Shown here piece after piece: positions 1-8,956 of a DNA stretch of 64,000 nt. How positions within the stretch are numbered: position 1 is the stretch's first letter; each line of letters begins with the position of its first letter. Source of the stretch: Arthrobacter sp. ov407 (GTDB lineage Bacteria > Actinomycetota > Actinomycetes > Actinomycetales > Micrococcaceae); contig NZ_FNGD01000018.1 in assembly GCF_900102895.1 (NCBI RefSeq), forward strand, positions 1 through 64,000. Direction: 5' to 3'. Both the position numbers and the translations under genes were made by a program. A model generated the notes under the pieces. It saw only the letters and a list, made by a program, of their open reading frames with translations, was not told where the DNA came from and did no database searches.

Positions 1-2
1 AT

Positions 3-302
3 CACCTGCGCCGCTCGATCACCTGGGACCGCGGAACCGAACTCGCCGAGTATGACCGGATCCAGACCGCCCTGGACACCACGCTCTACTTCTGCGACCC
101 GCACTCGCCCTGGCAGCGCGGGTCCAACGAGAACACCAACCGGCTCCTGAGGTTCTGGTTCGAGAAAGGCTCCGACCTCTCCGTCCACACCACGGAGGAC
201 CTCCGCCAGATCGCCGCGAAACTCAACCGCCGGCCCCGGCCCACCCTCAACCTGCAGACCCCGGCCAACCGGCTGAACCAGCTGCTGCAAGCGGCGGCTT
301 AA
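3..302 (+). CDS. IS30-family transposase, 3' part
   Basis: This is the C-terminal ~99 residues of a DDE transposase whose 5' part lies outside the window. The visible frame starts HLRRSITWDRGTEL, the block around the second catalytic Asp of IS30 transposases, and continues through CDPHSPWQRGSNENTNRLLR, which carries the catalytic Glu. It ends at a TAA at 300-302. The Asp and Glu are intact and there is no frameshift, so the copy may be functional if the upstream part is. It sits 112 bp ahead of the MarR gene, so it may affect that locus. The element's exact boundary is not resolved. Confidence 0.85.
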   Translation, partial: HLRRSITWDRGTELAEYDRIQTALDTTLYFCDPHSPWQRGSNENTNRLLRFWFEKGSDLSVHTTEDLRQIAAKLNRRPRPTLNLQTPANRLNQLLQAAA

Positions 303-305
303 ACC

Positions 306-334
306 CCGGCGTTGCTCCGACTCCTTGACTTTGC
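306..334. repeat. possible right terminal inverted repeat of the IS30-type element
   Basis: The bases just after the transposase stop (CGGCGTTGCTCCGACTCCTT, then GACTTTGCC) sit where an IS30-family terminal repeat is expected and have a similar GTTGC-rich character. The left end is outside the window, so the match cannot be tested. Confidence 0.3.
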
Positions 335-383
335 CCCGGTTTTGGCAACCCAGAGTGATAGGGCAACGCGCCTTCCTTGACCA

Positions 384-412
384 TTAGGTAGCCTAACTGT
401 TAGGCTACCTAA
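384..412. promoter_or_regulatory. MarR operator, perfect 13-bp inverted repeat
   Basis: TTAGGTAGCCTAA (384-396), spacer CTG, then TTAGGCTACCTAA (400-412) is a perfect inverted repeat. Each arm is itself a TTAGG-N3-CCTAA palindrome, so the site offers two equivalent boxes 16 bp apart, the geometry for two dimers. It ends 2 bp before the ATG of the MarR gene, so bound protein would block both transcription and start-codon access. Autorepression with co-control of the downstream MFS gene is inferred. Confidence 0.85.
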
Positions 413-414
413 CT

Positions 415-900
415 ATGAACGCCAGTGAACCGGCTGACTCCGGCCTCCTCGCTCTCGCGCAGGACTTCCGCGAAGCCCTCCGCCACAGCATCTATCTCGT
501 CCGCCGCCTCGACGCCGACGGCGAACTCAGTGCCGCCCAGCTCAGCATGCTCAAGATGCTGATGGACGCCGGCCCCGCAGCAGGTGGCGGTGCTTCCTCC
601 GCCAGCGGCGTGCGGGTGGGCGAAATCGCCCGGAACCTCGGCGTCAAGGTGCCCAGCGCCACCGAGCAGATCATCAAGCTCGAGCGTGCCGGCCTCGCCC
701 GCCGGGAGCCGGACCCCAGCGACTCCCGCGCCGTCCGCGTGACCCTCACGGAAGCCGGCCTCGCCGCCGTCGCAACCGCCAATGAGCGCCGCAACGCCGT
801 CATGGCAGGCGTCCTCTCGTCCCTTTCGGACGATGACCGCGCCGCCCTCGCCGCCGCACTTCCGGTCATCGGCAGGATCAACGCGACGCTCCAGGCCTGA
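415..900 (+). CDS. MarR-family transcriptional regulator
   Basis: 161-residue MarR-type repressor. The winged helix spans about residues 41-115, with the recognition helix near 79-92 (IARNLGVKVPSATEQI) and a typical wing DPSDSRAVRVTLTEAG from about 100. A Gly/Ala/Ser-rich insert (about 53-65) precedes the DNA-binding part. The ATG at 415 follows the operator with no room for a Shine-Dalgarno, so the message may be leaderless. The stop is 37 bp before an MFS exporter on the same strand, the usual MarR-efflux pairing. The ligand is unknown. Confidence 0.92.
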   Translation: MNASEPADSGLLALAQDFREALRHSIYLVRRLDADGELSAAQLSMLKMLMDAGPAAGGGASSASGVRVGEIARNLGVKVPSATEQIIKLERAGLARREPDPSDSRAVRVTLTEAGLAAVATANERRNAVMAGVLSSLSDDDRAALAAALPVIGRINATLQA

Positions 901-937
901 TATCCAACCAAAATTCCCATCATTTAGGAGTGCCCCC

Positions 938-2164
938 ATGCACGGCCACCCCGCCGACACCCTGCCGGCCGCCGAAGCTACCCTCGAGGCCGAGAAGGCC
1001 TCACTACTCAAACAGCCCAAGGCGGTGTGGGCCACGGCCCTCGCAGCGGTGTTCGCCTTCATGGGCATTGGGCTGGTGGATCCCATCCTGCCGGCAATCG
1101 CCAAGAACCTGGACGCCTCCCCGAGCCAGGTGTCGCTGCTCTTCACGAGCTATTTCCTGGTGACCGCCGTCGCCATGCTGATCACCGGCTACGTCTCCTC
1201 CCGGATCGGCGGGAAGCGGACGTTGCTGATCGGACTGGCCGTGATCGTGGTGTTCGCCTCGCTATCCGGCACGTCGGGCAGTGTGGATGAGCTCATCGGC
1301 TTCCGGGCCGGCTGGGGACTGGGCAACGCCCTGTTCGTGGCCACGGCGTTGGCCGTGATTGTCGGCGTCGCAAGCGGCGGGGCCGGCACGGCGATCATCC
1401 TGTACGAGGCCGCCCTCGGCCTGGGAATTTCCCTCGGCCCGCTCCTGGGTGCAGTGCTTGGCGGCTGGCAATGGCGCGCCCCGTTCTTCGGTACCGCCGT
1501 GCTGATGGCCTCCGCCTTCATCGCGCTCATTGCCCTCCTGCCCAAGACTCCGTTGCCTGCGCGGAAAGTCCGGCTCCGGGATCCGCTGCTTGCCCTGGGG
1601 CACAAGGGACTGCGGACGACGGCGGCCAGCGGCCTGTTCTACAACTACGGCTTCTTCACCGTCCTCGCCTTCACACCCTTCATCCTCGGCATGGACGCCT
1701 ACGGGATCGGCGGGGTGTTCTTCGGCTGGGGCGTCGCCGTCGCCGTCTTCTCCGTGTTTGCCGCCCCGGTGCTGCAGAACCGCTTCGGAGCGGTGCGGGT
1801 CCTCACCGGCACCCTGGCCCTGCTGATGCTGGACCTTGTGGGACTGGGCCTGGCCGCCGGGCACTCGGTGCCCGCCGTCGTCGTCCTCGTGGTCATTTCC
1901 GGGGCGCTCCTGGGCGTCAACAACACCATCTACACGGAGCTGGCCATGGGCGTTTCAGATTCGCCGCGGCCGGTGGCCTCCGCCGGCTACAACTTCGTGC
2001 GCTGGATGGGCGGCGCCCTGGCACCGTTTGCCGCCGCGCAGCTGGGCGAGCACTTCGGCCCGCAGGTGCCCTTCTTCGCCGGCGCGCTGGCCATGGTGGC
2101 CGCGATTGCCGTGGTCTTCGGCGGACGCCGTTACCTCACGGCGCACGAGCCGCACGTGGTGTAG
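938..2164 (+). CDS. MFS transporter, probable efflux pump under MarR control
   Basis: 408-residue major facilitator with about 12 membrane segments. Family signatures include GLVDPILPAIAKNLDASPSQ in the first helix-loop and SRIGGKRTLLIG, the loop 2-3 motif A. An AGGAG at 926-930 places the ATG at 938. It lies directly downstream of the MarR gene, which suggests proton-driven export of a toxic organic compound sensed by that repressor. The N-terminal ~25 residues are a hydrophilic extension. The substrate cannot be read from sequence. A strong hairpin terminator follows. Confidence 0.88.
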   Translation: MHGHPADTLPAAEATLEAEKASLLKQPKAVWATALAAVFAFMGIGLVDPILPAIAKNLDASPSQVSLLFTSYFLVTAVAMLITGYVSSRIGGKRTLLIGLAVIVVFASLSGTSGSVDELIGFRAGWGLGNALFVATALAVIVGVASGGAGTAIILYEAALGLGISLGPLLGAVLGGWQWRAPFFGTAVLMASAFIALIALLPKTPLPARKVRLRDPLLALGHKGLRTTAASGLFYNYGFFTVLAFTPFILGMDAYGIGGVFFGWGVAVAVFSVFAAPVLQNRFGAVRVLTGTLALLMLDLVGLGLAAGHSVPAVVVLVVISGALLGVNNTIYTELAMGVSDSPRPVASAGYNFVRWMGGALAPFAAAQLGEHFGPQVPFFAGALAMVAAIAVVFGGRRYLTAHEPHVV

Positions 2165-2202
2165 CAACGCCCGGCTTCGTGCAGAACCCGCTGCGGTGAC
2201 AG

Positions 2203-2241
2203 AGAACGCCCATGCTTCCGAGGAAGCATGGGCGTTCTTTG
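2203..2241 (+). terminator. intrinsic terminator of the MarR-MFS operon
   Basis: AGAACGCCCATGCTTCC (2203-2219) and GGAAGCATGGGCGTTCT (2222-2238) form a perfect 17-bp stem followed by a short T run. It lies between convergent genes and has its T-tail on the + side, so it mainly ends the upstream MFS transcript. Confidence 0.9.
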
Positions 2242-2283
2242 TCATGCCGCTGAGTAAAGCCGGCGTCCTCAAGCGGTGCCGGA

Positions 2284-3747
2284 TCAGACTTTCGCGGACT
2301 CCTTGGCGGAACCCTTCGCGGAACCCTTGGGCACGAACAGGGTTTCGGCCTGTTCCAGCGACATGCCGTTGGTCTCCGGCACCTTGAACATGACGAAGAA
2401 GAACGACGCCGCCGCGAACAGCGCGTACATGGCGTACGTCAACGGCAGCGAGGTCGCGGCCATGACGGGGAAGCTCAGGGTGATGGCGAAGTTGGCGATC
2501 CACTGTGCGGCCGCGGCCAGGCCCAGGGCGCGGGCGCGGATGCGGGACGGGAAGATCTCGCCCAGCAGCACCCACACCAGCGGGCCCCAGGAGGCGCCGA
2601 AGCTAATGACAAAGACGTTGGCGGCGACCAGCGCGGCCGGACCCCACGCGCCGGGCAGCGAGATCGCGTCCCCGGACCCGGTGGCCGAGCTGAAGGCCAG
2701 GGCCATGGTGCCGAGCGAGAGGGCCATGCCGATGGAGCCGGCCAGCATGATGGGACGGCGGCCGATCCGGTCCACCAGGGCAATCGCCACGAGCGTCACC
2801 ACGATGTTGGTGATGGCGGTGGCCACGGAGATGGTGAGCGAATCCTTTTCCTGGAAGCCCACGGCCTTCCACAGGGTGGTGGAGTAGTAGAAGATCACGT
2901 TGATGCCGACGAACTGCTGCAGCACGGACAGGATGATGCCGATCCAGACCACCGGCTGCAGGCCCAGGGCTTTGCCGCGGAGGGATCCCTTCTGGCCGGC
3001 GACCTTGTCCTCGTCGATGGCCTTCTTGATGTCGCGCAGGTGCCGGTCCGTGTCCTCGTCCGGGGCGATCGACTTGAAGACCTTGAGGGCTTCCTCATCC
3101 TTGCCCTGGAACACCAGGAACCGCGGCGATTCGGGCAGGGTGTAGGCGATCCAGCCGTAGACGACCGCGGGAACGGCGGCGGCCATGAACATCCAGCGCC
3201 ACGCTTCCAATCCAAACCACAGGGCCTGGTCGGCGCCGCCGGCCGCAGTCGCGAACAGCGCGTCGGAGAGGAGGGCGGCGAAGATGCCGGTGGTGATGGC
3301 CAGCTGCTGCAGCGAGGCCAGGCGGCCACGGACGTGGCGGGGGGAGATCTCGGAAATGTAGGCCGGAGCTATCACCGATGCCAGGCCGATGCCGAGCCCG
3401 CCCACCAGACGCCAGAAAATCAGGTCCCAGACACCGAACGCGAACCCGGTGCCGATGGCGCTGACGAGGAACAGCAGTGCGCCCAGCTTCATGGCCGGGA
3501 TCCGGCCGTAGCGATCGGCGATCTTGCCGGCCAGGTAGGCGCCTGCCGCGCAGCCGAGGAGGGCCACAGCGACGGCGAAGCCGGTCACGGCCTCGCTGAG
3601 CGCGAACTCGTCCTTGATCGCGTCCACGGCGCCGTTGACGACGGAGGAGTCAAAGCCGAAGAGGAAGCCGCCGACGGCGCCCGCCACGGCCAGCCAAATG
3701 ACCCGTTTAGGGATCTTGGCGGCGGTCTGGTCCTGGGTGATGGTCAT
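2284..3747 (-). CDS. Sugar porter family MFS transporter
   Basis: 487-residue MFS sugar/polyol:H+ symporter with 12 membrane segments. The family marks are clear: FGFDSSVVNGA in helix 1, YGRIPAMKLG in loop 2-3, LPESPRFL after helix 6, DRIGRRPIML in loop 8-9 and PETNG near residue 457-461. The ATG at 3747 is preceded by AAGGGAG. The C-terminus ends in a charged repeat of the GSAKGSAKESAK type, unusual but harmless for the fold. It stands alone, convergent with the upstream MFS gene, with no sugar-metabolic neighbour to identify the substrate. Confidence 0.92.
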   Translation of the reverse strand: MTITQDQTAAKIPKRVIWLAVAGAVGGFLFGFDSSVVNGAVDAIKDEFALSEAVTGFAVAVALLGCAAGAYLAGKIADRYGRIPAMKLGALLFLVSAIGTGFAFGVWDLIFWRLVGGLGIGLASVIAPAYISEISPRHVRGRLASLQQLAITTGIFAALLSDALFATAAGGADQALWFGLEAWRWMFMAAAVPAVVYGWIAYTLPESPRFLVFQGKDEEALKVFKSIAPDEDTDRHLRDIKKAIDEDKVAGQKGSLRGKALGLQPVVWIGIILSVLQQFVGINVIFYYSTTLWKAVGFQEKDSLTISVATAITNIVVTLVAIALVDRIGRRPIMLAGSIGMALSLGTMALAFSSATGSGDAISLPGAWGPAALVAANVFVISFGASWGPLVWVLLGEIFPSRIRARALGLAAAAQWIANFAITLSFPVMAATSLPLTYAMYALFAAASFFFVMFKVPETNGMSLEQAETLFVPKGSAKGSAKESAKV

Positions 3748-3970
3748 ACGGCTCCCTTGGCAGTTCGCGGTCCACGGCCTTCGCCGCAACTACCCAGTCT
3801 TACACCCGACGCGGCGTGCCGCCTGTCACAACCACCGGAAAGTGAGACGAAACATACACTTTGCCCGTGTCATCGTCCGTGCTTGCCGGGCCGGGAACCG
3901 AAGGCATCACGCAGAGCAGGTTTTCGGCGTCGGGCCCCTTCCCGGGACCCGGTTTTGCGGGCAGACGACG

Positions 3971-4000
3971 ACGGCAGGCAGTCCAAAGATTGCCTGCCGT
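3971..4000 (-). terminator. hairpin downstream of the DHA2 pump gene
   Basis: ACGGCAGGCA and TGCCTGCCGT form a perfect 10-bp stem with a 10-nt loop, 27 bp past the stop of the DHA2 gene. It has no clear U-tract, as is common in high-GC actinobacteria. Confidence 0.6.
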
Positions 4001-4026
4001 GACGTGACCTAACTGTCGGAGCGGCC

Positions 4027-5685
4027 CTAGTGGGCTGCGGCCGTGGCGACTTCCCTGGCGGCCACCTTCGGGTCCGTGAGTTTCTTGTTCGGCAGGGCGA
4101 AGGTGATCAGGAAGGCGATGCCGGTGAGCACGGCGGCCGTGAGCATGACGGCGTCGATCGACTGCGCGAAGCCCTCGATGATCGGGCGGGTAAGCGTCGG
4201 GTTGGCGGTGTGCAGCCAGCTGGTGTCGTTCAGCGAATCGTTGCTGGCACCGTTTTTGAAGAACTCGTAGAGGTTGGCGTTGGCAGGGTCGGCAGCCACG
4301 GCCGGGTCCTTGAGTACCTTGAGGTAGTCCGCATTCTGCGCGGCGTCCTTCATGCCCGTGGCGATCTTGTCCGCCGCGAGGCTGAAAAGCATCGAGATGA
4401 ACACGGCCGTGCCCACCGCGCCGCCCATGGAGCGGAAGAACGCGGCGGAGGAGGTGCCCACGCCCATGTCCTTCGACGGAACGGAAACCTGCATGGCCAG
4501 CGTCAGCGGCTGCATGCAGAAGCCCAGGCCCAGGCCGAAGAACACGGCGATGGCGCCCGGAACCCACAGCGGCGTGTCGACGCCAAGGGAAAGTCCCATC
4601 ACGACGGCGGCCACCGTCAGCGTTGCGGTGCCGAGGATCGGGAAGATCCGGTATGTGCCCGATGCGGAGATGGTCCGGCCGGCCGTGATGGAACCGGTGA
4701 GGATGCCCACCGTGAAGGTGATCATCATGAGGCCGGCCTCAGTGGGCGTAAGGCCCTTGACCAGCTGCAGGTACATGGGAAGCATCGCGATCGCGCCGAA
4801 CATGCCGATGCCGATGATGAAGTTCAGCAGCGAGGACAGGCCGAACGTCATGTTCCGGAACAGCCGGAGCGGGATCAGGGCGTAGTCGGCGGCATGCCGT
4901 TCGGCCAGCAGGAACGCGATGATGCCCACAACGCCGAGTCCGTAGCAGAGGTAGGAGTTCGCGGAGCTCCAGCCCCAGCTGCGTCCCTGTTCGGCCACGA
5001 GGAGGAGCGGAACGATCGCCAGGGTGATGGCGGCGGCGCCCCAGTAGTCGATCTTCTGCTTCACGTGCTTGGCCGGGAGGTGGAGGTACATGAACACCAC
5101 CGTGAGGGCCGCGAGGCCGATCGGGATGTTGATGAGGAACACCCAGCGCCACCCGTCGATTCCGAGGATGGTTTCGGTGCCTGCGAAGGCACCGCCGATC
5201 ACCGGACCCAGGACCGAGGAGACGCCGAAGACCGACATGAAGTAGCCCTGGTACTTGGCGCGGTCCTTGAGCGCCACGATGTCGCCGATGATGGTCAGGG
5301 CGAGGGCCAAGAGGCCGCCGGCGCCCATGCCCTGGATGCCGCGGGCAATGGCGAGCTCGGTCATGGAGTGGACCGAGCCGGCGTAGAGCGAGCCGGCGAG
5401 GAAGATCAGGATGGCAATGAGGTACAGCGGGCGGCGTCCGAAGATGTCGCTGAGCTTGCCATAGAGCGGCGTGCTCACCGTGGAGGTGATGAGGTACGCG
5501 GTGGTGGCCCAGGCCTGCAGGGAAAGGCCGTCGAGGTCGTTGGCGATCGTGTAGATCGAGGTGGACACGATCGTCTGGTCCAGCGAGGACAGGAACATGC
5601 CGAGCATGAGTCCCACCATGACGGTGATGGTCTGACGGTGGGTCAGGACCTCTCCCGCGGCGCGCGCGGAGGTGGTTTTGGACAT
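4027..5685 (-). CDS. DHA2-family (EmrB/QacA type) multidrug MFS exporter
   Basis: 552-residue 14-helix drug:H+ antiporter. The helix 1 region LGMFLSSLDQTIVSTS is the DHA2 'LD-x-TIVN' motif. LSDIFGRRPLYL is motif A, ARGIQGMGAGGLLALA is motif B, and GVSSVLGPVIGG is the antiporter motif C, which supports export rather than uptake. The start is set at 5685 because GGAG precedes that ATG; an upstream in-frame ATG at 5733 lacks one. A TetR-style operator lies 65 bp upstream, but no TetR gene is adjacent. The drug substrate is unknown. Confidence 0.92.
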   Translation of the reverse strand: MSKTTSARAAGEVLTHRQTITVMVGLMLGMFLSSLDQTIVSTSIYTIANDLDGLSLQAWATTAYLITSTVSTPLYGKLSDIFGRRPLYLIAILIFLAGSLYAGSVHSMTELAIARGIQGMGAGGLLALALTIIGDIVALKDRAKYQGYFMSVFGVSSVLGPVIGGAFAGTETILGIDGWRWVFLINIPIGLAALTVVFMYLHLPAKHVKQKIDYWGAAAITLAIVPLLLVAEQGRSWGWSSANSYLCYGLGVVGIIAFLLAERHAADYALIPLRLFRNMTFGLSSLLNFIIGIGMFGAIAMLPMYLQLVKGLTPTEAGLMMITFTVGILTGSITAGRTISASGTYRIFPILGTATLTVAAVVMGLSLGVDTPLWVPGAIAVFFGLGLGFCMQPLTLAMQVSVPSKDMGVGTSSAAFFRSMGGAVGTAVFISMLFSLAADKIATGMKDAAQNADYLKVLKDPAVAADPANANLYEFFKNGASNDSLNDTSWLHTANPTLTRPIIEGFAQSIDAVMLTAAVLTGIAFLITFALPNKKLTDPKVAAREVATAAAH

Positions 5686-5749
5686 GACTGCTCCAGGGTG
5701 AATTGTGGGGATCGGTGAAGTGTGGGGAAACAAGCGGATAGTTGCTTTC

Positions 5750-5764
5750 AGTAACTATGTTACT
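5750..5764 (-). promoter_or_regulatory. candidate TetR-type operator for the DHA2 pump
   Basis: AGTAAC-TAT-GTTACT is a perfect inverted repeat upstream of the DHA2 exporter start. Sites of this shape often control actinobacterial drug pumps through TetR repressors. No adjacent regulator is encoded; the TetR gene at 9108 is several kilobases away and not an obvious partner. Confidence 0.6.
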
Positions 5765-5838
5765 GGCTCAAATGTTCCCGCCCTTACCTCCCGGCGAAAA
5801 ATGTCCCCGGCGAAGAAAGTGCCCAGCGAAGAAAGTCC

Positions 5839-6315
5839 TCAGCGTTCGACCAGGATCCCGTCCGGATCGCACCAGATCATCGCACCGGGCCGGATGGCCA
5901 CGCCGTCGATCTCCAGCGGCACGTCGATTGCCCCCGCGCCTTCCTTGGCGGTCTTGCGCGGGTTGCTGCCCAGCGCCTTGACCCCCAGCGGCAGCCCCGC
6001 GATAGCGAGCCGGTCCCGGATGGCGCCGTTTATTACGACGCCGGCCCAGCCGTTCGCGACGGCGCTCGCCGCGATCATGTCCCCCATCAGCGCCGTGCGG
6101 AGGGAACCGGCGCCGTCGACCACCAGCACAGAGCCGTTGCCGGCAGTGGCCAGCAACGACTTGACCAGCGCGTTGTCCTCGAAGCACCGAACGGTCCGGA
6201 CCGGCCCGCTGAAGTGCGACTGGCCGCCGAGGGACTGGAACTGCACGGCCAGGGAGCTGAGCTCCTCGCCGCGCTCGTCGTAAAGGTCGGCGGTGCTGAC
6301 GGCGGAAGCGTTCAC
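5839..6315 (-). CDS. RraA-family protein (aldolase/decarboxylase fold)
   Basis: 158-residue RraA-type protein. The diagnostic segment GDMIAASAVANGW (78-90) followed by GVVINGAIRD (R100, D101) holds the substrate- and metal-binding residues of this fold. In this group true RraA binds RNase E, while relatives are HMG/CHA aldolases or oxaloacetate decarboxylases. Arg100-Asp101 and the preceding Gly-Asp match the catalytic relatives as well, so the reaction is uncertain. The length is normal. It follows a hairpin that separates it from the SNase gene, so it probably has its own promoter. Confidence 0.85.
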   Translation of the reverse strand: MNASAVSTADLYDERGEELSSLAVQFQSLGGQSHFSGPVRTVRCFEDNALVKSLLATAGNGSVLVVDGAGSLRTALMGDMIAASAVANGWAGVVINGAIRDRLAIAGLPLGVKALGSNPRKTAKEGAGAIDVPLEIDGVAIRPGAMIWCDPDGILVER

Positions 6316-6347
6316 AGTGACTCCTTATAGGGTGGCGGCGGGCTCAA

Positions 6348-6391
6348 CCCCGAGACTCGCACATGCCGAACGGATCTGCCGAGTCTCGGGG
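6348..6391 (-). terminator. hairpin after the SNase-like gene
   Basis: CCCCGAGACTCG (6348-6359) and CGAGTCTCGGGG (6380-6391) form a perfect 12-bp stem with a 20-nt loop. It begins 7 bp past the stop of the nuclease gene and ends ahead of the rraA-like gene on the same strand. A terminator or attenuator is likely. Confidence 0.65.
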
Positions 6392-6398
6392 GTTGGGG

Positions 6399-7481
6399 CT
6401 ACCTTTTGCTACAAGGTGTCCAAGTCCTACCGCCCGGGGCATAACAGCGGGGGCCGGTGTATCCCGGATACGGGTTGGGCGCCGGGGCGGGGGGAACATA
6501 AACAGGTGGTACATAGGCGGGCGGGACGTAGGGGGCAGGTGCCGGGGGCACGTAGGGCGCCGGCGCGGGCGGCAGGTTGCGGATCCGTTCGGCCTCAGCG
6601 GCAGCAGCCGCTGCTGCGGCTTTAGCGGCTTGGCGGACGGCGGCAGCAGCAGCTGCGTCCCCAAGTTCCTTCTTCTTCGCGCCTATCGCGGTCTGCTTGG
6701 CTGCCCCGGCCGTAGCCGCCGAATCCAATCGGTTCATCATCGCCGCCAGCTGCGCCGGCTTGTACGCGGCCCAGTGGATGCTTTCCTTGGCTTTGGCCAC
6801 TGCTTTCAGCGCGGCAAGCGTTGCGAGGGCCGTGACCAGTCCGGCGTGGCCCTTGTCCAGCCCGGACACGGAATCGGAAAGGGGTGCGGCGGCGAGGGCT
6901 TCGACAGCGTGGGACGCCTTTTCGACCTGCTGGGCCGGCAGGCATGCGAGGTCTGAGGAGTTCAAACCCACACCCCGAGTGCGAGCCTCGTCAAAGGCCG
7001 CAACAACCGGCGGATAAAACTTCTTGTTGAGCTCGAACAGGACTGGAACGCCGAGTCCCAGACGAGCGACCTCAGCATTGACCAGCTTCCCTGCTGAGTC
7101 GAAGACCCCCGCCAGGGTGCGTCCGTACTTGTCCAACGGCTCGACGTCCAGTTCGAGCCTGACCGTGGCTCCGACGGGCAGAAGTTGTTCGAGGCCTTTG
7201 GTCGCCTCGGGACCCATGCATTCGACGGGTGCGTTGGGGTCCTTGGTCTCTGGAGTGTCGACGTTCAGGAGCCGGACAGTCTTTTCTTCGCCGTCTATTG
7301 AGGCCTTGAATGTGTCGCCGTCGATGACACGTACCACTGTGGCCTGAGCTGCGCCGGAGCCGGCTTCTTCGCTCGGGGCAGAGTTCCTCTCTGCTGCCGG
7401 GCTGGAGTTACAGCCACTGAGCGCCATAAGTGCTGCCATGGCGATCCCCACGGCCTTCGTTCGGGCATGACTGCCCGTCAT
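6399..7481 (-). CDS. Secreted thermonuclease-like lipoprotein
   Basis: 360-residue exported SNase (staphylococcal nuclease) domain protein. With the start at 7481 the N-terminus is a signal peptide ending in LMALSGC, a lipobox with Cys24. The SNase domain (about 48-195) keeps D54/D56 (Ca site, VIDGDTF), R70 (VRLLNVD), E78 (TPETK) and R121 (YGRTLA), matching the catalytic Arg-Glu-Arg set. After it come an Ala-rich helical stretch, Pro-rich APYVPPAP-type repeats and a terminal CYAPGGRTWTPC. The repeats suggest a wall-spanning linker. Longer starts at 7535 or 7643 would mask the signal peptide. Likely an extracellular nuclease. Confidence 0.85.
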   Translation of the reverse strand: MTGSHARTKAVGIAMAALMALSGCNSSPAAERNSAPSEEAGSGAAQATVVRVIDGDTFKASIDGEEKTVRLLNVDTPETKDPNAPVECMGPEATKGLEQLLPVGATVRLELDVEPLDKYGRTLAGVFDSAGKLVNAEVARLGLGVPVLFELNKKFYPPVVAAFDEARTRGVGLNSSDLACLPAQQVEKASHAVEALAAAPLSDSVSGLDKGHAGLVTALATLAALKAVAKAKESIHWAAYKPAQLAAMMNRLDSAATAGAAKQTAIGAKKKELGDAAAAAAVRQAAKAAAAAAAAEAERIRNLPPAPAPYVPPAPAPYVPPAYVPPVYVPPAPAPNPYPGYTGPRCYAPGGRTWTPCSKR

Positions 7482-7675
7482 TGGTGAAAACAAAAGGTAT
7501 TCCCCCACGGAATGAGTGATGATGATCTTCTCCATAGTTGGAGGTTCAACGATGACCTTACTGTGCCGGAATGCAAATGCGTGGATCGGGCACATTGCTT
7601 CCAGATTTGCCGAGTCCCGATAGTCTGGCCCCACAGAGATCATCAGCTTGAGCCGCCAGTTCCGGGGGGAACCAC

Positions 7676-8956
7676 ATGAGCTTGTCCGACCTACCGAGCG
7701 CAGCTCCGACGTCGGCGGCGCTCGCCGAGCCGGAGCGGCGTGTCCGTCCGGTCTGGACCGCGGGCGTGGTCCTGGTCAACCTCGGCATCAATGCGGCGTT
7801 CTTCGGCCCGATCCAGGTGCTGCTCGGACAACAGGCGGCGGCGTTCAGCGAAGGGGACAAGGAGGCCATCCTCGCCCTCGTGACGGGCGCCGGTGCCGCG
7901 GTATCGCTCGTGGCCAACCCCCTGTTCGGCGCCTTCAGCGACCGCACCACCTCGCGGCTGGGCCGCCGCGTGCCGTGGGTGTTGTTCGGCGCGGTCCTTG
8001 GCGCCGCAGCCCTTATCGCGCTCGCCGGGGCGCCGAACGTGGCCGTCATGACGCTGCTCTGGTGCCTCGTGCAGGCCGGCTGCAACGGCGCCTACGCCGC
8101 CATCACTGCCGCCATCCCGGACCGCGTGCCGGTCCCGCAACGCGGCACGGTGGGCGGACTGGCCGCCACGGGCCAGACGGTCGGGATCCTCGCCGGCGCG
8201 GTGATCGCCGCCGCCGTCACGGGAAACTTCGCCGCCGGATACCTGGTGTGCGCGGTGGCGCTGCTGGCCGGCGTCGTGCTCTATTACTTCAAGAACGACG
8301 ACGTGCCGCTGCCCGCGCAGGTCCGTCCCCCGTTCAGCCTGGGCGGCTTTGTGCGGGGCTTTTGGATTTCCCCGGCCCGCCACCCGGATTTTGCCTGGGC
8401 CTGGCTGACGCGGCTCCTGGTGAACATCGGCAACCACATGGTCACCCTCTACCTGCTGTTCTTCCTCCACGACGCCGTCCGGGTCCGCGAAACCCAGGGC
8501 ATCGAGCCCGAGTTTGGTGTCCTGATCCTCACGGGCCTGTATGCGGTCATGGTGATCATCACCAGTGTGATCGGCGGCCGGGTGAGCGACCGGATGGGCC
8601 GGCGGAAGCCACTTGTCATCATCTCCTCCGCCGTGATCGCCGCGGCCTCCCTCATTCTTGCGTTCGCCCCCACGTGGCCGGGTGCGCTGATCGGGGCGTC
8701 GGTGTTAGGCATCGGCTTCGGCTGCTACCTGGCGGTGGACTTCGCCCTCATCACCCAGGTGCTTCCCACGGCCCTGAACCGGGGCAAGGACCTCGGCGTC
8801 ATCAACATCGCCAACTCGCTGCCCCAAGTGCTCGCCCCGCTCATCGCGTATCCGTTTGTGACCCTCTGGGGCGGCTATGTTGCGCTGTATGTCGCGGCCG
8901 CCGTGATCGGGCTTCTCGGCGCCGTGTTCGTGGTCAAGATCAAGGGCGTGGACTGA
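7676..8956 (+). CDS. MFS transporter (SLC45/GPH-like sugar carrier type)
   Basis: 426-residue transporter with about 12 helices. FSDRTTSRLGRRVPWVLFG in loop 2-3 and GRVSDRMGRRKPLVI in loop 8-9 resemble the glycoside/sucrose-type MFS group, so a glycoside or disaccharide is a reasonable guess. The ATG at 7676 follows a GGGGGGA stretch. It is divergent from the nuclease gene and followed by a TetR-type regulator on the same strand, which may control it. Confidence 0.85.
   Translation: MSLSDLPSAAPTSAALAEPERRVRPVWTAGVVLVNLGINAAFFGPIQVLLGQQAAAFSEGDKEAILALVTGAGAAVSLVANPLFGAFSDRTTSRLGRRVPWVLFGAVLGAAALIALAGAPNVAVMTLLWCLVQAGCNGAYAAITAAIPDRVPVPQRGTVGGLAATGQTVGILAGAVIAAAVTGNFAAGYLVCAVALLAGVVLYYFKNDDVPLPAQVRPPFSLGGFVRGFWISPARHPDFAWAWLTRLLVNIGNHMVTLYLLFFLHDAVRVRETQGIEPEFGVLILTGLYAVMVIITSVIGGRVSDRMGRRKPLVIISSAVIAAASLILAFAPTWPGALIGASVLGIGFGCYLAVDFALITQVLPTALNRGKDLGVINIANSLPQVLAPLIAYPFVTLWGGYVALYVAAAVIGLLGAVFVVKIKGVD

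Noticed and set aside
4030..5718. 562-codon open frame on the + strand
   Set aside because: It is antisense to the DHA2 pump; its Gly/Arg/His/Asp-rich composition is typical of high-GC shadow frames and shows no family motif.
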